Source: an uncultured Alphaproteobacteria bacterium
GTDB lineage: Bacteria; Pseudomonadota; Alphaproteobacteria; Rhodobacterales; Rhodobacteraceae
Length of the DNA stretch: 64,000 nt
NCBI GenBank assembly: GCA_902562285.1
Contig: CACESU010000003.1
Coordinates: 1 to 64,000, forward strand
Direction of reading: 5' to 3'
Shown: one piece after another, positions 29,001-38,232 of the stretch
Position numbering within the stretch: position 1 is the first letter of the stretch
Layout of the letters: every line of letters begins with the position of its first letter
Position numbers and translations under genes: made by a program
The notes under the pieces: generated by a model
What the model was told of the DNA's origin: nothing
Databases searched by the model: none
Seen by the model: only the letters and a program-made list of their open reading frames with translations

Positions 29001-31331
29001 GGAACGCTTCATGATGGTGATTCAGATACTGAAGTTGTAACAGTTTCTGCAGGTGGAACTACTTCAGGACAAAAATATTTTAAAACTGTTACAGATATAA
29101 AAGCTAATCTTAATCCTAATGGAAATGTTATAATTGGTACGGTAAGAGATCAAGATGCAATATTCACTTCACAGTCCCCAAACTCATCAGAAAGAGTAAG
29201 TATACAAAATGCTGGAACTCAAAATACTATTTTTACAGTTAATGGGACATTAGAAAATGGATCATCTGATACTGAAACAATATCTGTTTCAGCAGGTACG
29301 ACACAAAGTGGAACCACTAATTTTAAAACTATTACAAGTATTTCTGCAAATGTTAACCCAGATGGTGCGATAACTATTGGAACTTCTTCAGATCCAGATG
29401 GTATAATTGATACTGTAACTCCAGGTAGTTCAGGTTCTATTTCTTTAAATGGGGCATATGTAACTTCCGGCGTTGCAGTTTTAGGAACAAACTTTTCATT
29501 AACTCTTGATGGAGCTGATGTATCGTCAGGGACAGCAACACTTGCAGAAGGTAATATTCAAGTTGGAGTTGTAGGAAATAATAATGGTTTAGCCCAAAGC
29601 CAAAAACCTAGCCATGATAGTAATGATAGTATCGACCTCACTGAAAATGGAACGATTGATAAGGTTTCTAGCAGCGGCGGAATCTTCGCTTTAACGGATG
29701 GAAAATTAGTATCTATTAATGTCCCTACTGAAGGTATAAAAGGTAGTTATCGTGTTAAGGGAATGGATAAATATGGGAGAAATAATCAAGAAGAAATAAT
29801 TAATGCTAATTCTCATGGTTCCGCAATCAATGGCTCAACAGGTTTTTTAAGGATTTCTAATGTTTACGTGAATAGTTTAGATCCATCTGATATCAAAGTA
29901 GGAGTTGCCAGAGATAATGGTGATAGTGGTACTGCCAATACAATTTTTGATGATGATGCAATTACTACAGCAAATGGTTATCAAGCAGCAGGAAATTTAA
30001 ATATTAATGGTTCTGCTACTTCGGGAGGTACTGCAATTTTAAATGATTCTAATTTGTCTTACACTATTACTGGAACTAACTCAGAAGGAACCAATATCAG
30101 TGAATCAATATCTGGTTCTGCCACTTCCCCTAGTGTTAAATCTTCTAAACAGTATGCTACGGTAACACAAATATCTGTCGCTAGCTCTCCATCCACATCA
30201 GCGGCTGGCAATATAAGAATAGGAACAAATACAAGTACTAATAATGTTGCCACCACACAAGCGCCAAGTCCAGGTGGAAATCTAACTCTTGAAGGAAGTG
30301 CTAGCTCCATTAGCACCAATGATTCTGTGCTTACAATTGGATCCATAGAAGGAAGTTCCCGACAAAAATTATCTTCAACAGCTACTAATAATTTTTATAA
30401 TTTAAACAACAAATCTGAAGACTTAGATAGAGTAACTATTACAACTCCCATACCTAATTTGACTTCTCCTGGCTTAAAAATAACTACAAATAGCAACCAT
30501 GAAGTTATCACTACAGGAGAAATTTTTGTTCACTCAAACAAACCATTTACAATCACACAACAGGATGCCGCTGACGAAAATAAAACAGTACAAATCTTTG
30601 CTGATGCTGGAAATAATAATGTTGCATTTACCATTAAAGGAAGAGATGATTTAGGTAATTTGATTGAAGAAAGTATCACCAGTTCAGCTGGAAACAGTGT
30701 CTCAAGCTCAAATAAATATGCAATTGTATATCAAATAACAGCTGCTGGGGATCCTGGTGGAAATGTAAAGGCAGGTACATCAATAGATGACGACTCAATA
30801 GCTACTTCCCAAAGTCTTAATGTAGCTGTTTCAAGCGATCTAGCAATAAACGGAGTAAGAAAAAGTGCTGAAGATGCAATTGTAAATGGAAGTTCTTTTA
30901 ATCAAGCTGTCTTAAGAAAAGATGGAAGTACTTTTTTTTCTTTAGACAACAATCAAAATGAAGTAAATCTTTATGATTTCAGTCTTTCACAAACTGTAGC
31001 TGGCCAAGAATTCACTCAACGTTATGACCATGCATTAACTGACATAACAGATGCAATCACAAAAATAGATGCGGCACTATTGAAAGAGACACAAATTAAT
31101 AGTGCAGGAGAAACTTTATCAACAAAGAATGCTCAGTCAGGTTTTACAAAAGAAGAATTTATAGAAATGGGGTTAAAAACTGCAGATCGATTAAAAAATT
31201 TAACTTCAAAAACATTGCTTATTAAAAATATTTACTCACAACGTCAAAACCTAAGTATGCTTATGAGTGGCCAGCTTTTTGGATTTGCCATGCTTAATTT
31301 CAAGGGTAATTTTGATTTAACAAAAAAATGA
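26019..31331 (+). CDS. Large (1770 aa) repetitive beta-rich protein with helical termini, function unknown
   Basis: Single uninterrupted ORF with an array of about eight related ~80-aa segments (xFTIxGTxxDGxxxxETIxVxAxxxxSxxxFxTVxxIxxxxxxxGxxxIGTxxDxD); polar Ser/Thr/Asn/Gly-rich. Confidence 0.85.
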   Translation: MTRISSVSMVMETYYKLTQTPSEMEEELKKELSNQNKQQSGDTSTLDDLTEVVGTIKDEIQFLNKAKNTFNEIYKIVDEAHNYLKNLNHEAISGLSQTNLKNKLDGYISSIRLAVSNDGGTNFSEELIKYIEKLTDVNIDDIWKTLSSHEVQGKSHLVGGLNSNVSTNQIISGKQIQIQDAQNTLNLNQLNSQSVSVLASSINGSSTLGVYAKAKNNVSFSNLSSTGTYSFKITNTKTGGSGHSLSGITISDVNNLTPFYDAVNNSAGSTGVIAKINADLSVVTLVDNIGDNINLSNFTTTSGNPTLNIFSEYNRSSRDASLANITVHFKDDSNIGDDGELRGGYVEFFTYDKLNNESISIDTSTVVKVDLNEVSIVGDQIYVGLGDSDSSQIGYIDPTLNGQNGQRLRFKFYDENPSGTQTIFINETILQNLSNLVTFNNVNMDLTNDPDDLERDPRIETVTADINANIYSTGIAESPVTSTSNAIATANYGLTNTHDVTITGTFQYVGNTSDISRTVTIEQNASAKLLAEQLNTIATPTNTSFSATNNVIISHAEALGAVSFNLASHNKTSGIIGTSDISANITETGKQIRIQRFGALGNTRSFTITGTGSDGSVLNETIANVAANSTATGSSFFSTVHSIVTDGPLGGDGIFDIGTSTDNDEIISAPGGVGYSEPTLTSFKINGSAAADKNVARLTYHDGNAERNLTNLKNAINAQQGTTGIQAQDYGDSQALILTHSSGENIVISELSGVGLRVQAAEFHGFGTVNTARTLDAARNLDFITDKRFVAITPTSSGSITADYTITGTNFSGSTISETISGINPSGGTQYSKQSFSTVSQITTSNVTSDVTLIGHVDTDGSSNLVANSIIADDASNTARPLENDGTTKSEISLNGTSVSGTADLLSATDGQFVTVTADAGSPVLTVRINGRNYLGDALERDIEIVPGSTVTINSNGDSDRFATVHRMRTLGSMIGERINIQNAGSRQTQFTISGTLHDGDSDTEVVTVSAGGTTSGQKYFKTVTDIKANLNPNGNVIIGTVRDQDAIFTSQSPNSSERVSIQNAGTQNTIFTVNGTLENGSSDTETISVSAGTTQSGTTNFKTITSISANVNPDGAITIGTSSDPDGIIDTVTPGSSGSISLNGAYVTSGVAVLGTNFSLTLDGADVSSGTATLAEGNIQVGVVGNNNGLAQSQKPSHDSNDSIDLTENGTIDKVSSSGGIFALTDGKLVSINVPTEGIKGSYRVKGMDKYGRNNQEEIINANSHGSAINGSTGFLRISNVYVNSLDPSDIKVGVARDNGDSGTANTIFDDDAITTANGYQAAGNLNINGSATSGGTAILNDSNLSYTITGTNSEGTNISESISGSATSPSVKSSKQYATVTQISVASSPSTSAAGNIRIGTNTSTNNVATTQAPSPGGNLTLEGSASSISTNDSVLTIGSIEGSSRQKLSSTATNNFYNLNNKSEDLDRVTITTPIPNLTSPGLKITTNSNHEVITTGEIFVHSNKPFTITQQDAADENKTVQIFADAGNNNVAFTIKGRDDLGNLIEESITSSAGNSVSSSNKYAIVYQITAAGDPGGNVKAGTSIDDDSIATSQSLNVAVSSDLAINGVRKSAEDAIVNGSSFNQAVLRKDGSTFFSLDNNQNEVNLYDFSLSQTVAGQEFTQRYDHALTDITDAITKIDAALLKETQINSAGETLSTKNAQSGFTKEEFIEMGLKTADRLKNLTSKTLLIKNIYSQRQNLSMLMSGQLFGFAMLNFKGNFDLTKK
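27778..30820 (+). repeat. Degenerate ~80-aa protein repeats within the 1770-aa protein
   Basis: Best-matched neighbours: ERINIQNAGSRQTQFTISGTLHDGDSDTEVVTVSAGGTTSGQKYFKTVTDIKANLNPNGNVIIGT and ERVSIQNAGTQNTIFTVNGTLENGSSDTETISVSAGTTQSGTTNFKTITSISANVNPDGAITIGT. Confidence 0.8.
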
Positions 31332-31350
31332 GATTTTTTTTAAATTAAAT

Positions 31351-32382
31351 TTAATATGACGGCCAGGTATCTGAAAGCTTGTAACCTTGTTTAAATGGAT
31401 CCGAATGATCCATAAAATATGAATGATGACCAGTAATCCAAGCACTTCCTGCAATTTTGGGTATTACATAGTTTCTATTACTTCTTTTTTGAATATCATC
31501 AACTTTACACTCAAATTCCGTTTCCAAAATAGATTTACCAATAAATATATCTGACTTCTTTAAAATACCATTTTCAACTAGCAGAGCCATTCTGGCAGAA
31601 CACCCAGTTCCACATGGCGAACGATCTAATTTCCCTGGCTTAATCACAACCGTATTTTTTCCTTCAGTATATCCTTTTTCGTTTTTGTAAATTGGAAGTG
31701 TGAATTGACAAAAGGATATATGGTTCCAATCTTTTATTTTTGGATGTTTAAAACCTATTTGCTCATTGGCTAGCGCAGTAATGTTTTCTCCTAATTTCAC
31801 AAGATCTGCTGCCTCATTTTTAATTAATGAAAAACCTAGTTTTTTTGCATCGATTATTACAAAACTATCTCCACCAAAAGCTATATCTACTTTAAAAGTA
31901 CCCAAATCTGGTATCTCTAAATCACAATCTTTCTTATAAACAAAACTTGGTAAATTTTCTATTTCTACTTTTTTTACCTTACCATCACAACAATATGCTC
32001 TAGTTTTAATTAGCCCGCCTGGTGACTCTAAAATTAGATCACTAAATGGCTCTTCCATAGACTTCATTCCAGTTTCAAAAATAACAGTAGTTGTACAAAT
32101 TGCATTAGATCCTGACATTGGTGGATTGAACATAGGCTCCATTATTATCCACCCAAAGTCAGCTTTCTTGTTTATTGGAGGTAGAATTAAATTGAAATGT
32201 TTATAAACCCCACCTCTAGGTTCCAATAGCAATAGATTTCTTAAATCAGGGTGGTCCATCAAGAATTTTGATTTTTCTTTAATAGTTTTTCCTACTGGAT
32301 TCTGAACACCTGATAAAATAACCTCACCAACTTCTCCTGCCGCATGACAACCAATTGTATTTATAAAAATTTTACTTCTCAT
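31351..32382 (-). CDS. Proline racemase / hydroxyproline epimerase family protein
   Basis: DRSPCGTGCSARMALL second catalytic motif; first motif is MSGSN (Ser in place of Cys). Confidence 0.88.
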   Translation of the reverse strand: MRSKIFINTIGCHAAGEVGEVILSGVQNPVGKTIKEKSKFLMDHPDLRNLLLLEPRGGVYKHFNLILPPINKKADFGWIIMEPMFNPPMSGSNAICTTTVIFETGMKSMEEPFSDLILESPGGLIKTRAYCCDGKVKKVEIENLPSFVYKKDCDLEIPDLGTFKVDIAFGGDSFVIIDAKKLGFSLIKNEAADLVKLGENITALANEQIGFKHPKIKDWNHISFCQFTLPIYKNEKGYTEGKNTVVIKPGKLDRSPCGTGCSARMALLVENGILKKSDIFIGKSILETEFECKVDDIQKRSNRNYVIPKIAGSAWITGHHSYFMDHSDPFKQGYKLSDTWPSY

Positions 32383-32404
32383 TAAATTACAAATTCACTA
32401 GAAA

Positions 32405-32959
32405 TCATTGAAAAGCTACCTCAGAGACATAGAGATCAGCCTTGAAATTCCTTCCAAAAGCAACTAACCCAACGCTCTTAATAGTGTTGGGTTTAATAGA
32501 TTTTGATAAAAAACTACTAGACCTTTCAAATTCAGAAATTGGAATTTTAATTTTTCTCCAATTATTAGTCACTTTAAATTCAGCTTTATAATATTGCCAT
32601 GGTAAAATAGTTCCAGATGTTCTTAAAAAAATATGGTAAATTTCATTATTACCTTTAGCTTTCAAATTTATAGCTTGAACAGAATTATTTAAACCAGAAA
32701 CTTTTTTTCTAATCTGAATAAAACCACCGTTATTTTCAGTAGTGACAACACCGGAAAGATGGGCAAAATTATTATTTGAAAGTTTTCCAAATGCCACATT
32801 TCCTGAAGATCTTCCACCCATCACAGTATCTGCAAAAAAAATCCACCTTTGTTCAGGGTTATTACTAAAATTATCAGTCATTTTCTGATCAGCGAAACCC
32901 ATTGAGAAAGATAAAAAAGAAAAGAAAATTAATTTTATAAATGTAAAAAAAAAATTCAT
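32405..32959 (-). CDS. CIA30-family (complex I intermediate-associated protein 30-like) exported protein
   Basis: RWIFFADTVMGGRSSGNVAF, GGFIQIRKKV, YKAEFKVTNNWRKIKIPISEF; signal peptide. Confidence 0.82.
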   Translation of the reverse strand: MNFFFTFIKLIFFSFLSFSMGFADQKMTDNFSNNPEQRWIFFADTVMGGRSSGNVAFGKLSNNNFAHLSGVVTTENNGGFIQIRKKVSGLNNSVQAINLKAKGNNEIYHIFLRTSGTILPWQYYKAEFKVTNNWRKIKIPISEFERSSSFLSKSIKPNTIKSVGLVAFGRNFKADLYVSEVAFQ

Positions 32960-33082
32960 ATTTATACATACATAAAAAAATATAATTTGTGAAATTGAAA
33001 TTCATAAATTTTTAAAATTAATTACTAAAAAAAAAAAGTTACATGTCGTTTCATTTAAAGTTTAATTACTTTGAATATTTGC

Positions 33083-34801
33083 ATGCTCGATAATTTGATA
33101 AAAGAAGATAGAACTATCAATTGTAACTTAAAAGAAATGCAATACTTAGGATATTTTTATCAATCTAAAAATATTAATGAAGCAAGGGAAAAATTACTAC
33201 AAACAAGACAGATAATCATCCAAGAAAATTTGTCTAAAAATAAAAAGGATCTTGAAAATTTAGTTATTTATTTCAGTAATAAATTAAACTCAAAAAAAGA
33301 TGATGTGGACTTGACCATTGGATTAGGTAATTGTCTTGAAAAGTTACAAAAAACGAAACATTTAAAAAGCCTTTTTTCGAATTTTGATAAAAATGTAATT
33401 GGTTCTTATTTCATAAAAAAACGATTAGCAGATATATTCTACAAAGAAGGCAATTTTAAAAATGCACTAAAAAATTATGAATTTTATTTAAAAAGCAGCA
33501 AAAATAATAACAATAGAGATGTTTATACTAAAATGATTTTTTGTTGTTACACCATGCAACAATATGAAAAAGGTAGTGATTATGTAATTAAATGCATCAA
33601 AAATTCAACTGAAATTTCTCCAGAAGAATTGTTACTATTCGGTAACATATTTCTGAAGTCAAATAATTATGAAAAAGCCATTGAGCAATTTTATATTGGG
33701 ATTAAAACTTTAGCTAAATATTTAAAAATAGTTGAAAATCTACCTTTTATTTCCAAAAACAATTATAAAATAAATAAAGAAAAATTTTTGGAAGCTGTTA
33801 AATTGTCTTCTCCACAATATTTATTTCCTAAATTTTTAAACAATATTGGATATGCCTATAATAAAATTGGTAATTATAAGGAAGCCCAGAAATATCTTTT
33901 TAAATCTATTTCATTAGTAAAAAATCCATATACACTGAATAATTTAGCCTTATCACTTAAAGCACAAGGAAAAAAAATAGATGCTCTTAATTACTTGCTA
34001 AAGGCAATTCAAATTGAACCCAAATCAGCAAAAATTTATTTTAATTTGGCGGAAATTTACTTATCAATGAATGATGTAAAAAATACAAGAAAGTTTTTAA
34101 ATAAAACACTTAATTTAGATCCCGATCATGCAGGAGCAAAATTAAAAAATGAAATTTTAAATGGAAATTTCGAAGGTAAAATTCCATTGAAATATTTGGA
34201 ACACCATTTTGATTCATATTCAGAAACATTTGAAAAGCATCTACTAAGTACTTTAAAGTATAAAGTGCCATTAGCTTTGTCAAAAATGATTAACTCTAAA
34301 TATGAAAAAAAAATTTCATTTAAAAATATACTTGATTTAGGCTGTGGAACTGGTCTTTGTGGAATTCAAATCAAAAATAATTTTAATAAACTTGTAGGTG
34401 TAGATATTTCAAAACAAATGCTAATTAAAGCTAAACAAAAATCAATTTATACACAATTAATATGTACTGATATTATTAATTTTTTAAAATGCACTAAACA
34501 AAAGTATGAGATAATTATAGCGGCAGATGTCTTAATTTATATAGGTGACCTTACCGAACTTTTTAAATTTGTACACGTTACTATGCTTAATAATGCAAGA
34601 TTTATATTTTCAATTGAGGAAACAACAAAAGGTAATTATACTATAAATCAAAATGGAAGATTTTCACATAGTCTTTATTACATAACTAAAATCTCCCAAA
34701 AATATAATTTAATCATAGAAACATCGCACGACATTAAAATCAGAAAAGAAAATAACAAATGGGTTAATGGCAAAATTATTTCTGTTATGAAAAATCAATG
34801 A
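33083..34801 (+). CDS. TPR-repeat protein with C-terminal SAM-dependent methyltransferase domain
   Basis: TPR units (LNNLALSLKAQGKKIDALNYLLKAIQIEPKSAKIYFNLAEIYLSM), then ILDLGCGTGLCGIQIK; ATG at 33083 preferred over TTG 33071. Confidence 0.85.
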   Translation: MLDNLIKEDRTINCNLKEMQYLGYFYQSKNINEAREKLLQTRQIIIQENLSKNKKDLENLVIYFSNKLNSKKDDVDLTIGLGNCLEKLQKTKHLKSLFSNFDKNVIGSYFIKKRLADIFYKEGNFKNALKNYEFYLKSSKNNNNRDVYTKMIFCCYTMQQYEKGSDYVIKCIKNSTEISPEELLLFGNIFLKSNNYEKAIEQFYIGIKTLAKYLKIVENLPFISKNNYKINKEKFLEAVKLSSPQYLFPKFLNNIGYAYNKIGNYKEAQKYLFKSISLVKNPYTLNNLALSLKAQGKKIDALNYLLKAIQIEPKSAKIYFNLAEIYLSMNDVKNTRKFLNKTLNLDPDHAGAKLKNEILNGNFEGKIPLKYLEHHFDSYSETFEKHLLSTLKYKVPLALSKMINSKYEKKISFKNILDLGCGTGLCGIQIKNNFNKLVGVDISKQMLIKAKQKSIYTQLICTDIINFLKCTKQKYEIIIAADVLIYIGDLTELFKFVHVTMLNNARFIFSIEETTKGNYTINQNGRFSHSLYYITKISQKYNLIIETSHDIKIRKENNKWVNGKIISVMKNQ

Positions 34802-34813
34802 AAAAAAGTTTGA

Positions 34814-35011
34814 TTATACCTTTAACATCTTTTTTGCTATCATTGGAAAAAATGAGTTTTCATTGATTTCATTTTTTTTTCCAGTAATTTTTCTCTGATC
34901 ATTTAAACTTTTAGATCTATTGAAAGACGAAAGTGAAACGTTTCTACTTTGAAAAAACCTTCTATAATCTCTGTCATCTTTATTGAATTCTTGAATCATA
35001 TATTTTAGCAT
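34814..35011 (-). CDS. Small basic hypothetical protein
   Basis: 65-aa ORF in otherwise empty interval, coding-like composition. Confidence 0.45.
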   Translation of the reverse strand: MLKYMIQEFNKDDRDYRRFFQSRNVSLSSFNRSKSLNDQRKITGKKNEINENSFFPMIAKKMLKV

Positions 35012-35087
35012 TTAATTATCCTCTAGTTTGTCAATTAAATGACAGAAGCAAATTTAGTGCCAAACTATAATACAATATTAAAATTTG

Positions 35088-35597
35088 TTATTTTGTATGA
35101 TTTAAATTTTTAACTAAGAAATGTCCTGAAGCCATGGCAAAAGGCTTATTAGGTTCATCTTGCCAAGATTTGACCGAAACTGAAGCATAACGGTGACCAA
35201 TTTTATTTATTTTAGCTCTTGCAAAAGACTCCACTGGGCGTCCTGAATTTAAATAATCTATGGTTATGTCTATAGTCTTTGGTATCCTTTGCAATATATT
35301 ATCTTGCACTCCTAATCTTAAGTTTTTTAGATTAATTTGATCATCTTTTCTTTCTAAAAAGATAGCCCAAGACAATTGAATTATTGCTGTAATTTCAAGA
35401 AATGAACCAATAATACCCCCATGCAAGGCCGGTATTGCAGGATTTCCAATAAAATCTTTTTTGAAAGGTAAATGAGCCGTGATTTCATTTCCTAAACAAT
35501 CCAGTTTTATACCTAAGGTTTTACAAAATGGAATTTGTTCAACTAAAGAAACTAGTACTTCTTTTTTTACTTGATCTATTTCTTTGTGGTTTGACAA
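35088..35597 (-). CDS. PaaI-family (hotdog) thioesterase
   Basis: GNPAIPALHGGIIGSFLEITA hotdog HGG motif. Confidence 0.85.
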   Translation of the reverse strand: MSNHKEIDQVKKEVLVSLVEQIPFCKTLGIKLDCLGNEITAHLPFKKDFIGNPAIPALHGGIIGSFLEITAIIQLSWAIFLERKDDQINLKNLRLGVQDNILQRIPKTIDITIDYLNSGRPVESFARAKINKIGHRYASVSVKSWQDEPNKPFAMASGHFLVKNLNHTK

Positions 35598-35615
35598 AAC
35601 TCAACACCTTTTAAA

Positions 35616-36044
35616 TTAAAATGGACTAGTAAATGCTCCAGTTGCAGTAGCAATTGGAATTTTTTTAGTTCCGTCTTGTGCATTTGCTCTTACAAAAACA
35701 ACACTATTTGTAACTCTATAACACTTAGCTTCTGCTATGATAGTTCTTTCAGGTTTTGCAGGACGCATATAATCTATTCTTAAATCAATAGTAGCAGTTG
35801 ATGTTTTTGGATCCCCAGCAGTCATCACAGCAGCTCCACAACAACTATCTAATAAGGTAGTAATAACACCACCATGTAAAACCCCAGTTTTTGGATCACC
35901 TATCAAATTTTTCTGATATGGCATCGTCATTACCGCTTGACCATTCCCTATCCTTTCTAATTTTAAACCAATATATTTAGAAAAAGGTAAATTCTTAAAA
36001 AATAACTTAACTTGCTCAGAAGGTATAGGTATTTCATCTATCAT
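35616..36044 (-). CDS. PaaI-family (hotdog) thioesterase
   Basis: GDPKTGVLHGGVITTLLDSCCGAAVMT. Confidence 0.9.
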   Translation of the reverse strand: MIDEIPIPSEQVKLFFKNLPFSKYIGLKLERIGNGQAVMTMPYQKNLIGDPKTGVLHGGVITTLLDSCCGAAVMTAGDPKTSTATIDLRIDYMRPAKPERTIIAEAKCYRVTNSVVFVRANAQDGTKKIPIATATGAFTSPF

Positions 36045-36121
36045 CTTTTTAACTTTCTCTTTGAAATGAGTTTAAAATAATTCATAATCTTAAATTTGAG
36101 TTTTTACTAATAGAAAGTTTA

Positions 36122-36799
36122 TTGGTTAAATTAATGATAAAGGCAAAAATTGAAGAAAGTTGGCTTAATTATCTTTCAGCAGAATTTGAATCAGATTATA
36201 TGAAAAATCTTAGTACCTTTTTAAAAGAGGAAAAGAAGATAAAAACTATTTATCCACAAGGAGGTAAAATATTTAATGCTTTTAATTTAACGCCATTTTC
36301 TAAAGTAAAAGTAGTGATTCTAGGTCAAGACCCTTACCATGGCCCTAATCAAGCAAATGGTTTAAGTTTTTCTGTAAACAAATCAGTCACTATTCCACCT
36401 TCATTAAAAAATATATTTATAGAATTATATAATGACCTTGGAATTAAACCTGCCAGTTCAGGTTGTTTAGAACGTTGGAGCAAACAAGGTATTCTTCTTT
36501 TAAATACCTGTTTAACAGTAGAAAAAGGGAAACCTGCATCACATAGAAATATAGGATGGGAACAATTTACGGACATGGTGTTAAAACAATTGAATGCTAA
36601 TAAAAAAAATATAGTGTATTTGTTATGGGGAAAGCATGCCCAAGAAAAAGCACATATTATTAATAAATCCAATAACAAAGTCTTTATGAGTTCACATCCA
36701 TCACCATATTCAGCAAATCAGGGTTTTTTTGGATCAAAACCTTTTTCAAAAACGAATGATTATTTGAACTCTACAAAACAAACAACGATCAATTGGTAA
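36122..36799 (+). CDS. ung: Uracil-DNA glycosylase family 1
   Basis: VVILGQDPYHGPNQANGLSFSV; LLLNTCLTVEKGKPASH; SSHPSPYSA. Confidence 0.96.
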   Translation: MVKLMIKAKIEESWLNYLSAEFESDYMKNLSTFLKEEKKIKTIYPQGGKIFNAFNLTPFSKVKVVILGQDPYHGPNQANGLSFSVNKSVTIPPSLKNIFIELYNDLGIKPASSGCLERWSKQGILLLNTCLTVEKGKPASHRNIGWEQFTDMVLKQLNANKKNIVYLLWGKHAQEKAHIINKSNNKVFMSSHPSPYSANQGFFGSKPFSKTNDYLNSTKQTTINW

Positions 36800-36880
36800 T
36801 CAAATGTGACGCTTATAATTATAAAAAATATATATTAAAAAAAGTATATAAAGCATAATCGAATAATGAGGTAGTTCAAA

Positions 36881-38185
36881 ATGGAAAAAAATTATGATGT
36901 TATTATTGTTGGTGCAGGTGTAATAGGTACTGCTATTGCATTTGAACTGTCAAAAAAAGGTTACAGAACTTTAAATATTGATCGAAACCCTTCTTCTGGC
37001 TATGGTTCAACATCCGCATCATGTGCAATTATTAGAGTTCACTACTCAACCTTTGACGGGTGTGCCCTAGCTTATGAAGGTTATCATTATTGGAAGAAAT
37101 GGGAGGAATATTTAGAATATAAAGACGAAAATGGACTTGCAAAATTTATTGAGTGCGGGTGCATGATTTATCAAACTCATGAGAATGATTATCTCAAAAA
37201 TATAATTGCTAGAGCCAATGAGCTACAAATACCTTTTGAAAAATGGACGCCCGAACTAATTCAAAGAAAACTACCTATTGTTAACACTAAACAATTTGGA
37301 CCTGTAAAACTTACAACAGATAACGAATTTGGAAAAAATAGTGGTGAAAATCTCAGGGGAGCTATCTTTTTTCCAACTGCAGGTTATATAAATGATCCTC
37401 AGCTATCTGCACATAATCTTCAAAGGGCCTCTGAAAAAAAAGGAGGGCACTATTTGTTTAATAGTTCAGTAGAAAAAATCATGATTAATAAAAAAAGAAC
37501 ATCAGGTGTTGTTCTCAGTAATGGAGAAAAAATTCATGCTCCTATAGTTGTTAATGTAGCTGGCCCTCACTCTATGAAAATAAATCAATTGGCTGGAGTT
37601 GAAGAGGAAATGAATATCAAAACTAAAGCGCTAAAAGTTGAAGTTGCACATGTTAAACCACCAAAAGGGTTTGATTATGAAAAAAACGCTTTTGTTATTT
37701 CAGACAGCGATATTGGTTGTTACAGTAGGCCAGAAATAGGTAATCACGTTTTAATAGGAAGCGAAGATCCAAAGTGTGATGAACGAATATTTGTAGATCC
37801 TGATGACTGGGATCAGAACTTTACAGAACAGTGGAAAACCCAAGTTTTAAGACAAGCACAAAGATTTCCTGATATGTCAATTTCTACAAATATAAAGGGA
37901 GTAGTTGCATTATATGATGTTTCAGATGATTGGATACCAATCTATGATAAATCAAGTTTACCAGGATTTTATATGGCCATTGGTTCCAGTGGAAATCAAT
38001 ATAAAAATGCACCAATTGCAGCTATAATGATGGCAAATTTAATCGAGAAATGCGAAAATGGTCATGATCATGATAAAGATCCAATTAAACTAAATCTTTC
38101 GAATATTAAAAGAGACATTAACGTAGGGTTTTATTCCAGAAATAGAATTATTAATAAAGAAAGTAGTATGTCTGTTTTAGGTTAA
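36881..38185 (+). CDS. FAD-dependent oxidoreductase (DAO family)
   Basis: DVIIVGAGVIGTAIAFELSKKGYRTLNID dinucleotide-binding motif; C-terminal GFYMAIGSSGNQYKNAP. Confidence 0.9.
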   Translation: MEKNYDVIIVGAGVIGTAIAFELSKKGYRTLNIDRNPSSGYGSTSASCAIIRVHYSTFDGCALAYEGYHYWKKWEEYLEYKDENGLAKFIECGCMIYQTHENDYLKNIIARANELQIPFEKWTPELIQRKLPIVNTKQFGPVKLTTDNEFGKNSGENLRGAIFFPTAGYINDPQLSAHNLQRASEKKGGHYLFNSSVEKIMINKKRTSGVVLSNGEKIHAPIVVNVAGPHSMKINQLAGVEEEMNIKTKALKVEVAHVKPPKGFDYEKNAFVISDSDIGCYSRPEIGNHVLIGSEDPKCDERIFVDPDDWDQNFTEQWKTQVLRQAQRFPDMSISTNIKGVVALYDVSDDWIPIYDKSSLPGFYMAIGSSGNQYKNAPIAAIMMANLIEKCENGHDHDKDPIKLNLSNIKRDINVGFYSRNRIINKESSMSVLG

Positions 38186-38232
38186 TCAATTAAATATATT
38201 TCTTCAATTAGCAGATCAAATAGTTTTGTTTT

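Noticed and set aside
26019-31331. Calling the giant protein a flagellin or FlgL/FlgK
   Set aside because: Terminal helices and an RIS-like start are suggestive, but the diagnostic flagellin motifs are absent and no flagellar genes are nearby.
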